Source of the DNA: Planctomycetota bacterium
GTDB taxonomy: Bacteria > Planctomycetota > UBA1135 > UBA2386
Length of the DNA stretch: 34,234 nt
Direction: 5' to 3'
NCBI GenBank assembly: GCA_016794425.1
Contig: JAEUHR010000024.1
Location: 1-34,234, forward strand
Below the pieces are notes generated by a model that saw only the letters and a program-made list of their open reading frames with translations, did no database searches and was not told the DNA's origin. Numbering within the stretch: the first letter of the stretch is position 1; every line of letters begins with the position of its first letter. Positions 17,020 to 24,439 of the stretch are shown here, in pieces. The position numbers and the translations under genes were made by a program.

Positions 17020-17291
17020 CGACGGCGGCGCGCCGTCAGCGCGACGCCGAGCAGGCCGGTGCCGACCAGGAACAGCGTGCTCGGTTCGGGAACGGGCGCC
17101 GCTTCCGGCGGTGGCTCCAGCGGTGGCGACTGCGGCGGTTCCTCTTCGGGCAGACACCGATGCAGGTCCGGCGTCGGTGACGCGCCGTGCTTCGGCGCAT
17201 CCGGATCGGGGGCAGCCGGTGCTTGGGCGAGCACCGAGCCCACGAGCCACGAAAGGGTCAGGCAAGGAAGCAGTCGCACGGGCGACCTCAC
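17004..17291 (-). CDS. Small secreted PEP-CTERM protein
   Basis: The 95-residue protein has a signal peptide (about 1-23, LLPCLTLSWLVGSVLAQA). A short Pro/Glu-rich body with two Cys follows. Its C-terminal sorting signal is complete: VPEP motif, hydrophobic helix (STLFLVGTGLLGVALTA) and an Arg-rich tail (RRRRRRQA). PEP-CTERM signals are recognised by an exosortase, which anchors or releases the protein at the outer surface in polysaccharide-producing bacteria; no exosortase gene lies in this window. The mature body would be only about 45 residues, far shorter than typical members. The start is a GTG at 17291, with another GTG four codons in. Its upstream region is shared with rnpB on the other strand. 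Confidence 0.78.
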   Translation of the reverse strand: MRSPVRLLPCLTLSWLVGSVLAQAPAAPDPDAPKHGASPTPDLHRCLPEEEPPQSPPLEPPPEAAPVPEPSTLFLVGTGLLGVALTARRRRRRQA

Positions 17292-17402
17292 GGGTGCGAA
17301 ACCAAGGTGTGGGAGACGAGCAGCCGCTTTGCGAGGTGGTCCCGCACGCTAGCGGTCGCGGATGGCGCGGGCAAGGGTCCACACTTCGGCGCCGCGCGTG
17401 GG

Positions 17403-17430
17403 TTGCACTGCGAACTCCGCGCCGTAGCAT
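17403..17430 (+). promoter_or_regulatory. Candidate sigma-70-type promoter of rnpB
   Basis: TTGCAC (17403-17408) and TAGCAT (17425-17430) are separated by 16 bases. The first paired base of RNase P RNA helix P1 is at 17437, seven bases downstream, which is just where transcription should begin. The -10 matches TATAAT at four of six positions. Confidence 0.55.
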
Positions 17431-17436
17431 GCGTGC

Positions 17437-17804
17437 GCCTGGTCTCCGGACGGCCGCCGGCGGCATTTGCCGCGGGAGGAAAGTCCGGGCTCCACAGGGC
17501 GAGGTGGTGGGCAACGCCCACCGTCCGCGAGGACAGGGACAGTGCCACAGAGAACAGACCGCCGGACGGCTGGCGCAAGCTGGCGACGGCGACGGTGAAA
17601 CGGTGCGGTAAGAGCGCACCGCGGGTCGGGCGACCGACCCGGCACGGCAAACCCCACCTGGAGGAAGACCGAGTAGGAGGATCGCGCTGCCCGCGCCGAG
17701 GTCCTCGGGTAGGTCGTTGGCGGCCGTCCGTGAGGACGGCCCTCGAGAAATGGCCGTCACCGCCCTCCGGGGTGGCACCAGAACCCGGCTTACGGGGACC
17801 AGGC
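17437..17804 (+). ncRNA. rnpB: RNase P RNA, bacterial type A
   Basis: This is the catalytic RNA that trims the 5' ends of precursor tRNAs. Helix P1 is formed by GCCTGGTCTCC (17437-17447) and GGGGACCAGGC (17794-17804). The 5' core GAGGAAAGTCCGGGCTCCAC and the 3' core CAGAACCCGGCTTAC are both present and form the P4 region. Between them are the conserved ACAGTGCCACAGAGAA, the GTAAGAGCGCACCGC (P10-P11) block and GGCAAACCCCACCTGGAGG. The later ATGGCCGTCAC element matches the usual ATGAATGACTGTCC position. The length of 368 bases is normal for a type A RNA. The ends are set from the P1 pairing and could be off by a few bases. A plausible promoter lies directly upstream. Confidence 0.95.
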
Positions 17805-17810
17805 ACTTTC

Positions 17811-17839
17811 CGCGCCGCCGCGAAGGCGGCCGCGGCGCG
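17811..17839. terminator. GC hairpin between rnpB and ruvX
   Basis: CGCGCCGC (17811-17818) pairs with GCGGCGCG (17832-17839), and a smaller GCCGCC/GGCGGC stem is an alternative inside. It lies seven bases after the rnpB 3' end and five bases before the ruvX stop, so it could serve both converging transcripts. It has no T-run. Confidence 0.45.
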
Positions 17840-17844
17840 CGGGC

Positions 17845-18279
17845 TCAGCGGCGGCGGCGCAGCACGTCGCGGTAGCGTTCGAGGATCACCAGTGCGGCCA
17901 CGCTGTCGGCCAGGCGCTTGCGCTGGCTCGCCTTCAGGCCGCCCTGCTTGAGCCGCTCGTGCGCTTCGTCGGTCGAATGGCTCTCGTCGACGGTCTCGAC
18001 CGGCACCGACAGCGCCGCGCGCAGTTGCGCCGCGAACGCGCGCGTGCGCTGTGCGCGCGGGCCATCCTGGCCGTCCAGCGACAGCGGCATGCCGACGACG
18101 ACCGCTTCGGTCTCCCGCTCGGCGACCAGCGCCGCGATCGCGGCCGTCACGCGCGCCGGATCGCGTTCGTCGATGCGATCGAGCGGCACGACGATCGTGC
18201 CGGTCCAGTCGGTGGCCGCGAGCCCCGTGCGCGCGTCGCCGAAGTCGACGGCGAGGATGCGGCGCGGGGCCGGGGTCAC
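17845..18279 (-). CDS. ruvX: RuvX/YqgF Holliday-junction resolvase-like nuclease
   Basis: The 144-residue protein has the RNase H-like fold of the YqgF/RuvX family, linked to pre-16S rRNA 5'-end processing and DNA junction resolution. It starts ILAVDFGDARTGLA (Asp12 is the first acidic metal ligand). VVVGMPLSLDGQDGPRA follows, then the VDESHSTDEA segment with its acidic pair, and DSVAALVILERY near the end with the last Asp. The start is a GTG whose bases overlap the manC stop (GTGA), so the two are translationally coupled. Length is typical. It is the last gene of the AsmA-manC-ruvX unit and is convergent with rnpB. Confidence 0.88.
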   Translation of the reverse strand: MTPAPRRILAVDFGDARTGLAATDWTGTIVVPLDRIDERDPARVTAAIAALVAERETEAVVVGMPLSLDGQDGPRAQRTRAFAAQLRAALSVPVETVDESHSTDEAHERLKQGGLKASQRKRLADSVAALVILERYRDVLRRRR

Positions 18280-19358
18280 AGCAGGTCGTCCCGTCCCGTC
18301 GCGCGCACGTGCTCGACGAGTTCCTTGAGGTCCGCGGCGCGGTTCTGCGGGCAGACGAGCACGGCGTCGCCGACCGCGACCACGACCAGGCCTTCGACGC
18401 CGAACAGCGCGACGGTCCGCTTGCCCTCGGCGTAGACGATGTTGTCGCGCGCCTGCAGCGCGATCTGCGCCGCGCCGCCGGCCAGCAGCGCGTGGTTGCC
18501 GGCCGTGTCGGCGGTGCCGACGCTGGCGATCGCCGGGAAGCTGCCGACGTCGTCCCAGCGCACCGTGGCCTCGACCGTGACGACGCGTTCGGCGCGCTCC
18601 ATGACCGCGTAGTCGACCGACGTCTTCGGCGCGGTGCGGAACGCGCGCCGCAGCGCTGCCGTCTGGCCCGCACTGGCCGCGGCCAGCATGCGGTCGGCGG
18701 CCGCGCCGAGCGCGGCGTTGCCGTGGTGCATCGCGCGGCGGATCGAGTCGACGGTCCAGACGAAGATGCCGCTGTTCCACAGGAAGCCGCCGTGGCGCAG
18801 GAACTGCTCGGCGGTGGCGCGGTCGGGCTTCTCGCGGAAGCGCCGCGCCGCGAACGCGCGCGGCTCGGCGCGGTCGACCGCGTCGCCGCACTCGATGTAG
18901 CCGTAGCCGGTCGCCGGCTGGGTCGGCCGCACGCCGAACGTGACCAGCGCGCCGGTTGCCGCGAGTTCGGCGCCGCGGCGCAGCATGCGCTGGAACTCGG
19001 CCTCCGGTTCGATCACGTGGTCGGCCGGCATCACGATCATCGTCGCACCGGGATCGACGGCCGCGATCGTCGCGGTCGCCAGCGCCACACACGGCGCGGT
19101 GTCGCGCGCCTCGGGTTCGACGACGATGCGGTCCTTGCGGAAGCCCGGCACCAGCTTCGCCAGCGCCTTCGCCTGCTGCGCGTTGGTGACGATCCAGACG
19201 TGGTCGGGCTCGCACAGGCCGGCGAGGCGGTCGATCGTCGCCTGGATCAGCAGGCGGCCGCGCGCCAGCGGCAGGAACTGCTTCGGCCGCTTCTTGCGGC
19301 TGGCGGGCCAGAAGCGGGTGCCGGAACCTCCGGCCATGATGACGGCGTGCAGGGACAT
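18276..19358 (-). CDS. manC: Mannose-1-phosphate guanylyltransferase
   Basis: The 360-residue enzyme makes GDP-mannose from mannose-1-phosphate and GTP, feeding envelope polysaccharide synthesis. The nucleotide-binding signature is GGSGTRFWPASRKKRPKQFL (residues 10-29). The family motifs VMPADHVI, FREKPDRATAEQFL and WNSGIFVW all follow, with DDVGSFPA near residue 265. It is the short form, without the phosphomannose isomerase domain found in some bifunctional relatives. The ATG at 19358 lies only eight bases after the AsmA-like gene, and the stop overlaps the ruvX start, so this is a tight operon. No unusual residues were noticed. Confidence 0.9.
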   Translation of the reverse strand: MSLHAVIMAGGSGTRFWPASRKKRPKQFLPLARGRLLIQATIDRLAGLCEPDHVWIVTNAQQAKALAKLVPGFRKDRIVVEPEARDTAPCVALATATIAAVDPGATMIVMPADHVIEPEAEFQRMLRRGAELAATGALVTFGVRPTQPATGYGYIECGDAVDRAEPRAFAARRFREKPDRATAEQFLRHGGFLWNSGIFVWTVDSIRRAMHHGNAALGAAADRMLAAASAGQTAALRRAFRTAPKTSVDYAVMERAERVVTVEATVRWDDVGSFPAIASVGTADTAGNHALLAGGAAQIALQARDNIVYAEGKRTVALFGVEGLVVVAVGDAVLVCPQNRAADLKELVEHVRATGRDDLL

Positions 19359-19366
19359 GCGGGGGC

Positions 19367-22300
19367 TCAGAAGGGCGGCAGGACGAGGCGTTCGGACGCC
19401 GGCGGCATCGGCGGGATCGGGCGGCGCGCCGGCGAGGATTCGGTGACCCAGCGCTGCTCGGTGCGCAGGTCGCGCAGGTGGCCGAACAGGTGGAACCGCA
19501 CGATGTTCTGTGACAGCAGGTCGATCAGCGGCATCACCAGCGGGTCGGCGCTGTCGCCGAGCAGGTTGTCCAGCGTCATGCGCACGTCGAGGTAGCCGTC
19601 GAGGCCGAGCGTGCCGCTGCCGTTCACGGCCAGCAGGTTCGACAGCACGCGCAGCGAGTCGAACCGCACCACGCGGTCGGCCAGCGCGAAGTCGACCGAC
19701 AGCTGCTGGAAGCGCGGCCGGTCCGGCGCCGGCAGGCGCGCGTAGATCGTCGTGAACAGCGGCACGACGCCGAGGTCGCCGCGGTCGATCGCGAGGTGGC
19801 CGCGCGCCGCCGCGTCGATCACGTCGTTGCCGTCGAGGTGCTGCAGGAAGCACTCGCCGCTGGCCGAGCCCGAGTACGGCGGATTGACCCAGCCGCAGGT
19901 GGTCAGGAACGCGAACACGTCGACCTTCTCGTAGGCGAGGTTCGCGCTGAGCCGGCCGTCCGGCGTCGCCGCCGCCGGCAGCAGGTAGTGCAGCGCCGGC
20001 GCGTCGGTGCCGGCGCGCCGCACGGTGCCGCCGTGGAAGCGGCTGCTGAGCGCTTCGATGCCGATGCGCTCGGCGTCGGCGGCGAACTCGGCCTCGACCG
20101 CCTCGAACGGCTGGTCGAACAGGCGGAACGTGCCGCCGCGCATCGTGCCGCGCAGGCCGCCGCCGGTGTCCGACACGGTGCTCTCGGCGAGGCTGGCGAT
20201 GCCGCTGATGCCCAGCACGCGGATGCCCTCGGGCGGCCGGCCGAGCGACATCTCGACGTCGTACAGCCGCATCTGGCCGCCGATCGTGGTCTCGAACGGC
20301 AGCGGATTGCCGGCGGTCGGGATCGCGAAGCGCAGCGCCAGCGCGTCGACGTCGGCCCGGCCCTGCAGCTGCCGGTCGAGCACCGCCTGGTGCAGCGGGC
20401 CCGAGAACAGGTTGGCGAGGCCGTCGTCGACCGGGATGCCATTGGCGCGCACGCGGAACGCGATCTCGCTGCGGCCGTCCGGCGGCGGCCGCGTGCGCAC
20501 GCGGCCTTCGCTGGCCTGCACCAGCGCGCCGGCCATCACGCCGCGCACGTCCTCGAACGTCAGTTCTCCCTCGGCGATGCGCAGTTCGCCGGTCATGTGT
20601 TCGACCGGGCGCGGCAGGATCGGCGAATCGGTGCGCACTTCGAGCAGCTGCACGATCAGGCGCAGCCGCGCGTCGCCGTCGGCCGGCATCTCGTGGCGGC
20701 AGACCAGGTCGACGGCGCCGCTCGGCCGCAGCGTGTCCCAGGTGCCCGCGCCCAGCGCGCCGAGTTCCTCGAGCGTGCGGCCGAGCTGTGCGTCGAGGCC
20801 GAGGTCGCGCACGACGAACGCGAGGTCGCTGTGCGCGCCGGCGCCGGTCGCGAGGCTGCCGAGCATCGCCAGCTGCGCCGGGCGTTCGCGGTCGTGTTCG
20901 AGCCGGCCGCGCAGCGCGTCGAAGTCGATCCGCGTCGCGGCGTCCTGGCCCTGCACGAAGATCTGGCCGTGCAGGTCGGCCGCGCGCCACGGCGCCGTCG
21001 GCAGCGCCAGCGCGACGCCGTCGAGTTCGAGCAGCACGTCGTGGTGCAGCGGGTCGTCGGCGTGCGGTCGCCAGACCTTGACGCGGCCGCCGAGCGTGCC
21101 GGACGGCGCGCTGGCCTGCCACGGTGCGTCGATCTCGGGCGCCAGCACGGCGACCGCGCGGCGCAGGTCGGCGTCGATCGCGACGCGTTCGAGGTCGATC
21201 ACGGCTTCGAAGCCGCGGCCTTCGACCTCGTCGTCGCCGATCGGGATGCGGCCGCGCATCGCCAGCCGGCCGTCGCCGTGGTTGCCGGCCAGGTCGAAGC
21301 CGACGCCGTCGGCGCGCGCCAGCACGCTGCCGCGCACGTCCTCGAGCCGGTACGGGAAGCCCGCCCAGCAGACCGCGGCACCGGCGGGCTTCACCTCGAC
21401 CGACCAGCCGCCGGGCAGCGTGCGGCGCGGGCGCACCAGCACGGTGACCTCGGCGCGCCCGTCCGGCGCCAGGCGGTCGTACAGACTGCCTTCGTCGCGC
21501 AGCAGCGCGGTCAGCGCGGCGCGCAGGTGCGGCGTGAACTGGACGCTGTCGGCGTGGATGTCGAGCGTCGTGTCCTCGCCGCCGGGCTGCTGCGTCTCGA
21601 CGCGGCCGACGAGCCGTACGGTGCCGCCGCCGGCGAAGTCGGGGATCGTCGCGTCGACGTCCTCGAGCAGCACGACGTCGTCGCGCAGCCGCACGCGGCC
21701 ACGCGCCTGCACCAGCGGCAGCGGGAACTTCGCGCGGTCTTCGCCCTGACCGAAGCCGTGGTAGGACATCGCGACGCCCTGCAGCACCAGTTCGAGTTCG
21801 GCGATGCCGCCGCGGCGGTGCGGATCGCGCAGGAACAGGTCCAGGTCCGCCGTGCCGGTCTTCGGCTGCAGCGCGCGCACGACGTCGCGGCCGACGTCGA
21901 ACGTCTGCAGCGCGGCCAGCACGTCGTCGTCGATGCGGATGTCGTCGCCGTGCGCGCGCACGTCGAGCGTCGGCTCGCCGCGCAGCGGCGACAGGCGCGC
22001 GTGCACCTCGAGGTGGCCGATCGCGGAGTCCTGCGTCAGCTGCACGTCGACGCTGCCGCCCGCGCGCGTCGTCGCGTACACGCGCGCGCCGGCCTGCGTG
22101 ACCAGCGGCGGCAGGTCCGGCGCGGTCGCGCGCACGCCGTCGAGCTGCGCCGCCAGTTCGAACACCGGCGTGCGATCCGTGGCCGGCGCGCCGGGCACCG
22201 TGCAGGTCAGCACCAGCTCGCGTACGCGCGCCTCGGCGTCGACGCCGCCGAGGTCGATCGCCAGCAGCGCCTGCAGCCGTTCACGCTGCGCGCGGCCGAG

Positions 22301-22927
22301 CGGCAGGTCGCGCAGGGCGACGGTCGCATGCACCGCGCCGCTGGCGAGGTCGGCGTCGCCGCGCAGGTGCACGCGGCCGAAGTCGACCAGTTCCGCGGTG
22401 CCGGTCCAGTCGGCGCCGCTGGCGCGCGGCACCAGCTGCAGTTCGAGATCGCGCAGTTCGAGCGGCGCCGTGCCGGCGCGCGGCGTGAAGCGCACCTGGC
22501 CCCGGTGCAGCGCCAGCGCCGGCAGTGTCGTCGGCGCGCCGCCGCCACCGCCGCCGGCGCGCAGCAGCTGGGCCGCGGTCGGCAGGTCCGGACCGAGCTC
22601 GACGATCGGCGCCTCGATCGTGACCGTGTGCAGGCCGAGCAGCGGGCCGAGCGGGCGGGCGGCGACGTCGATCGCCAGCGTCTCGACCTGCAGCAGCGAC
22701 CGGCCGGGTGTGGTCGGATCGGCCACGCGCACGCCGTGCAGCGACAGACGGCCGGCGCCGAGGTCGATCCGCGAATCGGCGATCTGCACGTCGGCGGCCA
22801 GCTGCGCGCGCAGCTCGTGCAGCACGAGCTCCGTGGCAGCGTTCGAATTCTGCAGCAGGGCCCAGGTCGCGCCGCCGAGGGCGAGGACGAACACCAGCGT
22901 CAACAGCAGGATACGGCGCCAGCTCAT
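19367..22927 (-). CDS. AsmA-like envelope protein (TamB/YhdP-type superfamily)
   Basis: The 1186-residue protein has one N-terminal transmembrane helix (about 4-27, RRILLLTLVFVLALGGATWALL). The rest is a long, repetitive beta-rich region with the pattern seen in AsmA, YhdP and TamB. Early on it has the typical ADVQIADSRIDLGAGRLSLHGVRVADP, and the AsmA C-terminal-like part lies around 950-1160 (NLAYEKVDVFAFL and LDVRMTLDNLLGDSADPLV). Such proteins span the periplasm as a hydrophobic groove and are linked to phospholipid transport to the outer membrane. The start is the ATG at 22927; a longer open frame exists upstream but has no signal features. It is followed after eight bases by manC, suggesting co-regulation of envelope functions. 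The last 30 residues are Pro-rich. Confidence 0.78.
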   Translation of the reverse strand: MSWRRILLLTLVFVLALGGATWALLQNSNAATELVLHELRAQLAADVQIADSRIDLGAGRLSLHGVRVADPTTPGRSLLQVETLAIDVAARPLGPLLGLHTVTIEAPIVELGPDLPTAAQLLRAGGGGGGAPTTLPALALHRGQVRFTPRAGTAPLELRDLELQLVPRASGADWTGTAELVDFGRVHLRGDADLASGAVHATVALRDLPLGRAQRERLQALLAIDLGGVDAEARVRELVLTCTVPGAPATDRTPVFELAAQLDGVRATAPDLPPLVTQAGARVYATTRAGGSVDVQLTQDSAIGHLEVHARLSPLRGEPTLDVRAHGDDIRIDDDVLAALQTFDVGRDVVRALQPKTGTADLDLFLRDPHRRGGIAELELVLQGVAMSYHGFGQGEDRAKFPLPLVQARGRVRLRDDVVLLEDVDATIPDFAGGGTVRLVGRVETQQPGGEDTTLDIHADSVQFTPHLRAALTALLRDEGSLYDRLAPDGRAEVTVLVRPRRTLPGGWSVEVKPAGAAVCWAGFPYRLEDVRGSVLARADGVGFDLAGNHGDGRLAMRGRIPIGDDEVEGRGFEAVIDLERVAIDADLRRAVAVLAPEIDAPWQASAPSGTLGGRVKVWRPHADDPLHHDVLLELDGVALALPTAPWRAADLHGQIFVQGQDAATRIDFDALRGRLEHDRERPAQLAMLGSLATGAGAHSDLAFVVRDLGLDAQLGRTLEELGALGAGTWDTLRPSGAVDLVCRHEMPADGDARLRLIVQLLEVRTDSPILPRPVEHMTGELRIAEGELTFEDVRGVMAGALVQASEGRVRTRPPPDGRSEIAFRVRANGIPVDDGLANLFSGPLHQAVLDRQLQGRADVDALALRFAIPTAGNPLPFETTIGGQMRLYDVEMSLGRPPEGIRVLGISGIASLAESTVSDTGGGLRGTMRGGTFRLFDQPFEAVEAEFAADAERIGIEALSSRFHGGTVRRAGTDAPALHYLLPAAATPDGRLSANLAYEKVDVFAFLTTCGWVNPPYSGSASGECFLQHLDGNDVIDAAARGHLAIDRGDLGVVPLFTTIYARLPAPDRPRFQQLSVDFALADRVVRFDSLRVLSNLLAVNGSGTLGLDGYLDVRMTLDNLLGDSADPLVMPLIDLLSQNIVRFHLFGHLRDLRTEQRWVTESSPARRPIPPMPPASERLVLPPF

Positions 22928-23230
22928 GCGGGAACGGCGCGGCACTGTAGTGCGCCGCCGCCGCGCGCGCAGGCGGTTTCTGCGGTGGCTCGCGCGGCGT
23001 CGCGGCCGCGTCGGCCGTGCCCGGCGACGCTCTGCCGACGTGTCGCGGGGGCCGGAGGGCGTACGTCGTGTCGGCAGCAAACCCCCGAGAACGGGCTCGC
23101 AGAGCCGGTTTCTGCTGCGGTTTTCCGTTGACAGTCGCGGCGGCGGCGCCAAACTCCGTCGCCAGTTCGCGGGCGGCGCGACACGTTGGTCGTGGCCTGG
23201 CGAACGAAGTCCACTCGAATCGAGACACCG
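22928..23230. other. 303-base divergent intergenic region between the AsmA-like gene and the histone
   Basis: I see no gene here. It holds a candidate promoter for the histone (23128-23155). It also has an eight-base inverted repeat CTGCCGAC/GTCGGCAG (23032-23039 and 23070-23077). A near-perfect nine-base hairpin AACGGGCTC/GAGCCGGTT (23090-23098 and 23102-23110, one mismatch) lies just upstream of the promoter. The region must also carry the AsmA operon promoter on the minus strand, which I could not pick out. Confidence 0.5.
23128..23155 (+). promoter_or_regulatory. Candidate histone promoter with a consensus -35
   Basis: TTGACA at 23128-23133 is a perfect -35 match, rare in such GC-rich DNA. 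With a 16-base spacer the -10 would be CAAACT (23150-23155), which keeps the key A at position 2 and T at position 6. The resulting leader would be about 70 bases. No strong ribosome-binding site precedes the ATG. Confidence 0.5.
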
Positions 23231-23431
23231 ATGGCTGCCAAGAAGAACAAGAAGACCGCGTCCGGCGATCTGATCATCTCCAAGTCGCGCACCAAGGCTG
23301 CGGTCAAGAAGTCGAACGTGTCGTCCGACTTCTACGGCGCGCTGGACGAGTGCGTCCGCACGATGATCGCCGGCGCCGAGCGCCGCGCCGCGGCGAACGG
23401 CCGCAAGACGCTCCGCCCGCAGGATCTCTGA
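23231..23431 (+). CDS. Bacterial histone-fold protein (singlet, short third helix)
   Basis: The 66-residue protein is predicted to bind DNA and help package the chromosome. Residues 1-12 are a basic tail (MAAKKNKKTASG). A first helix (about 15-27, IISKSRTKAAVKK) follows, then loop 1 and a long second helix (about 33-56, DFYGALDECVRTMIAGAERR onward). Loop 2 is GRKTLRPQDL, which closely matches the GRKTIKAEDI of archaeal histones, including Arg58, Thr60 and Asp65 (RxTxxxxD). The chain stops at Leu66, where the third helix would begin, so that helix is nearly absent. Prokaryotic histones with a truncated third helix are known and may tetramerise differently from archaeal ones. The ATG at 23231 is chosen over an upstream in-frame start because it gives the basic tail shared with the micro-ORF. 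It is a single-gene unit with its own promoter and terminator. Confidence 0.85.
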   Translation: MAAKKNKKTASGDLIISKSRTKAAVKKSNVSSDFYGALDECVRTMIAGAERRAAANGRKTLRPQDL

Positions 23432-23499
23432 TCCCGCCGCTCCGACGGCAGCGTCGGCTCGTCGGCTCTGTCGACGGACCGCCCGCTGCTTTGTCCTCC

Positions 23500-23543
23500 A
23501 CGACCCGGGTGCTGCTCGTGTGGCACCCGGGTCGTCTTGTTCT
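23500..23543 (+). terminator. Terminator of the histone gene
   Basis: A perfect 13-base stem (ACGACCCGGGTGC, 23500-23512, with GCACCCGGGTCGT, 23523-23535) surrounds a ten-base loop. The modest T-rich tail CTTGTTCT follows. It stands about 70 bases after the histone stop and just before the convergent DUF374 gene. Confidence 0.75.
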
Positions 23544-23552
23544 ACCGGCCGG

Positions 23553-24353
23553 TCACGGCGCCGCGCCGTCGAGGTCGTCGGCCGAGCCCAGCTCCGCGAA
23601 CGCGGCGCGCTCGCCGGCCAGCAGCGCCGTGCGCACGCGCGCGCCGGTGCGTTCGAGTTCGGCGTCGTCGGCGTCGGCCGCCACGACGATCGGTTCGCCG
23701 TGGAACACGACCAGCCGCGCGAACGGCTTCGGGATCGTGCACCGATCCCAGCTGCGCAACCGCCACGCGCGGTCGACGGCGACGCCGAGCGGCAGCACCG
23801 GTGCGCCGGTGGCGCGCGCCAGCCAGACGAGGCCGCTGTTGACCGTGTGGCGCGGGCCGCGCGGGCCGTCCGGCGTCACGACCAGCCGGCTGCCGGCCTG
23901 CAGCGCGCCGGTCATCGTGCGCAGCGCGCGCGCGCCGCCGCGGCTCATGGAACCGCGGATCACGCGATAGCCGAACCGAGCCAGTGCGATCGCGGCGAGG
24001 CCGCCGTCGTCGCTCGGTGACACCAGCACGTCGAGGCCGCGGCGCGCGTGCCAGCGCAGCGGCATCAGGCACAACATGCGGCCGTGCCAGGTCGCGACCA
24101 GCCACGGGCCCTGGCCGCGGAGCTGCGCGAAGCCGGCGTCGCCGCAGCGGCGCACGCGCCACGTGCAGGCCAGCAGCCGCAGCAGCGGCGGGCCACACAG
24201 CCGCAGCAGCACTTCGCCGGCGCGGCGGCGCCAGCGGCGCCAGCGCACCCGCCCCGGCGCGTTGCGGCCGGCGGCGGTGCGTTCGGCGGTGTGGCGCGCG
24301 ACCTCGTCGCGCCGCACCCGGCGTTGGTCGCGGGCCTGCATCGGCCGCAGCAT
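23553..24353 (-). CDS. DUF374 lysophospholipid acyltransferase-like protein
   Basis: The 266-residue protein matches the DUF374 branch of the acyltransferase fold. Key blocks are VATWHGRMLCL (His90, the likely catalytic His), VSPSDDGGLAA, VIRGSMSRGGARALRTM and VVTPDGPRGPRHTVNSG (Asp162-Gly-Pro-Arg). In this family they replace the classic HxxxxD acyltransferase box. Members are thought to modify lipid A-like glycolipids or other membrane lipids. The N-terminal 45 residues are very Arg-rich, suggesting contact with the membrane surface. The ATG at 24353 is one of three possible starts (GTG 24377, ATG 24341); it has an AAGGA 13 bases upstream, so it is the best but not a certain choice. It faces away from the formate dehydrogenase genes. 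Confidence 0.78.
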   Translation of the reverse strand: MLRPMQARDQRRVRRDEVARHTAERTAAGRNAPGRVRWRRWRRRAGEVLLRLCGPPLLRLLACTWRVRRCGDAGFAQLRGQGPWLVATWHGRMLCLMPLRWHARRGLDVLVSPSDDGGLAAIALARFGYRVIRGSMSRGGARALRTMTGALQAGSRLVVTPDGPRGPRHTVNSGLVWLARATGAPVLPLGVAVDRAWRLRSWDRCTIPKPFARLVVFHGEPIVVAADADDAELERTGARVRTALLAGERAAFAELGSADDLDGAAP

Positions 24354-24439
24354 GCCCTGCCGCGGGTCCTTTCGCACGCGCTGAAGTGCGGCCGGCGGCG
24401 CGCTTCTGCTACAACGGTCGGCCCGAACGCCACCGCCGC

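Noticed and set aside
19796..23131. An 1111-residue open frame antisense to the AsmA-like gene
   Set aside because: Same reason: low-complexity Arg/Ala/Val/Gln translation opposite a gene with a signal anchor, family motifs and operon spacing.
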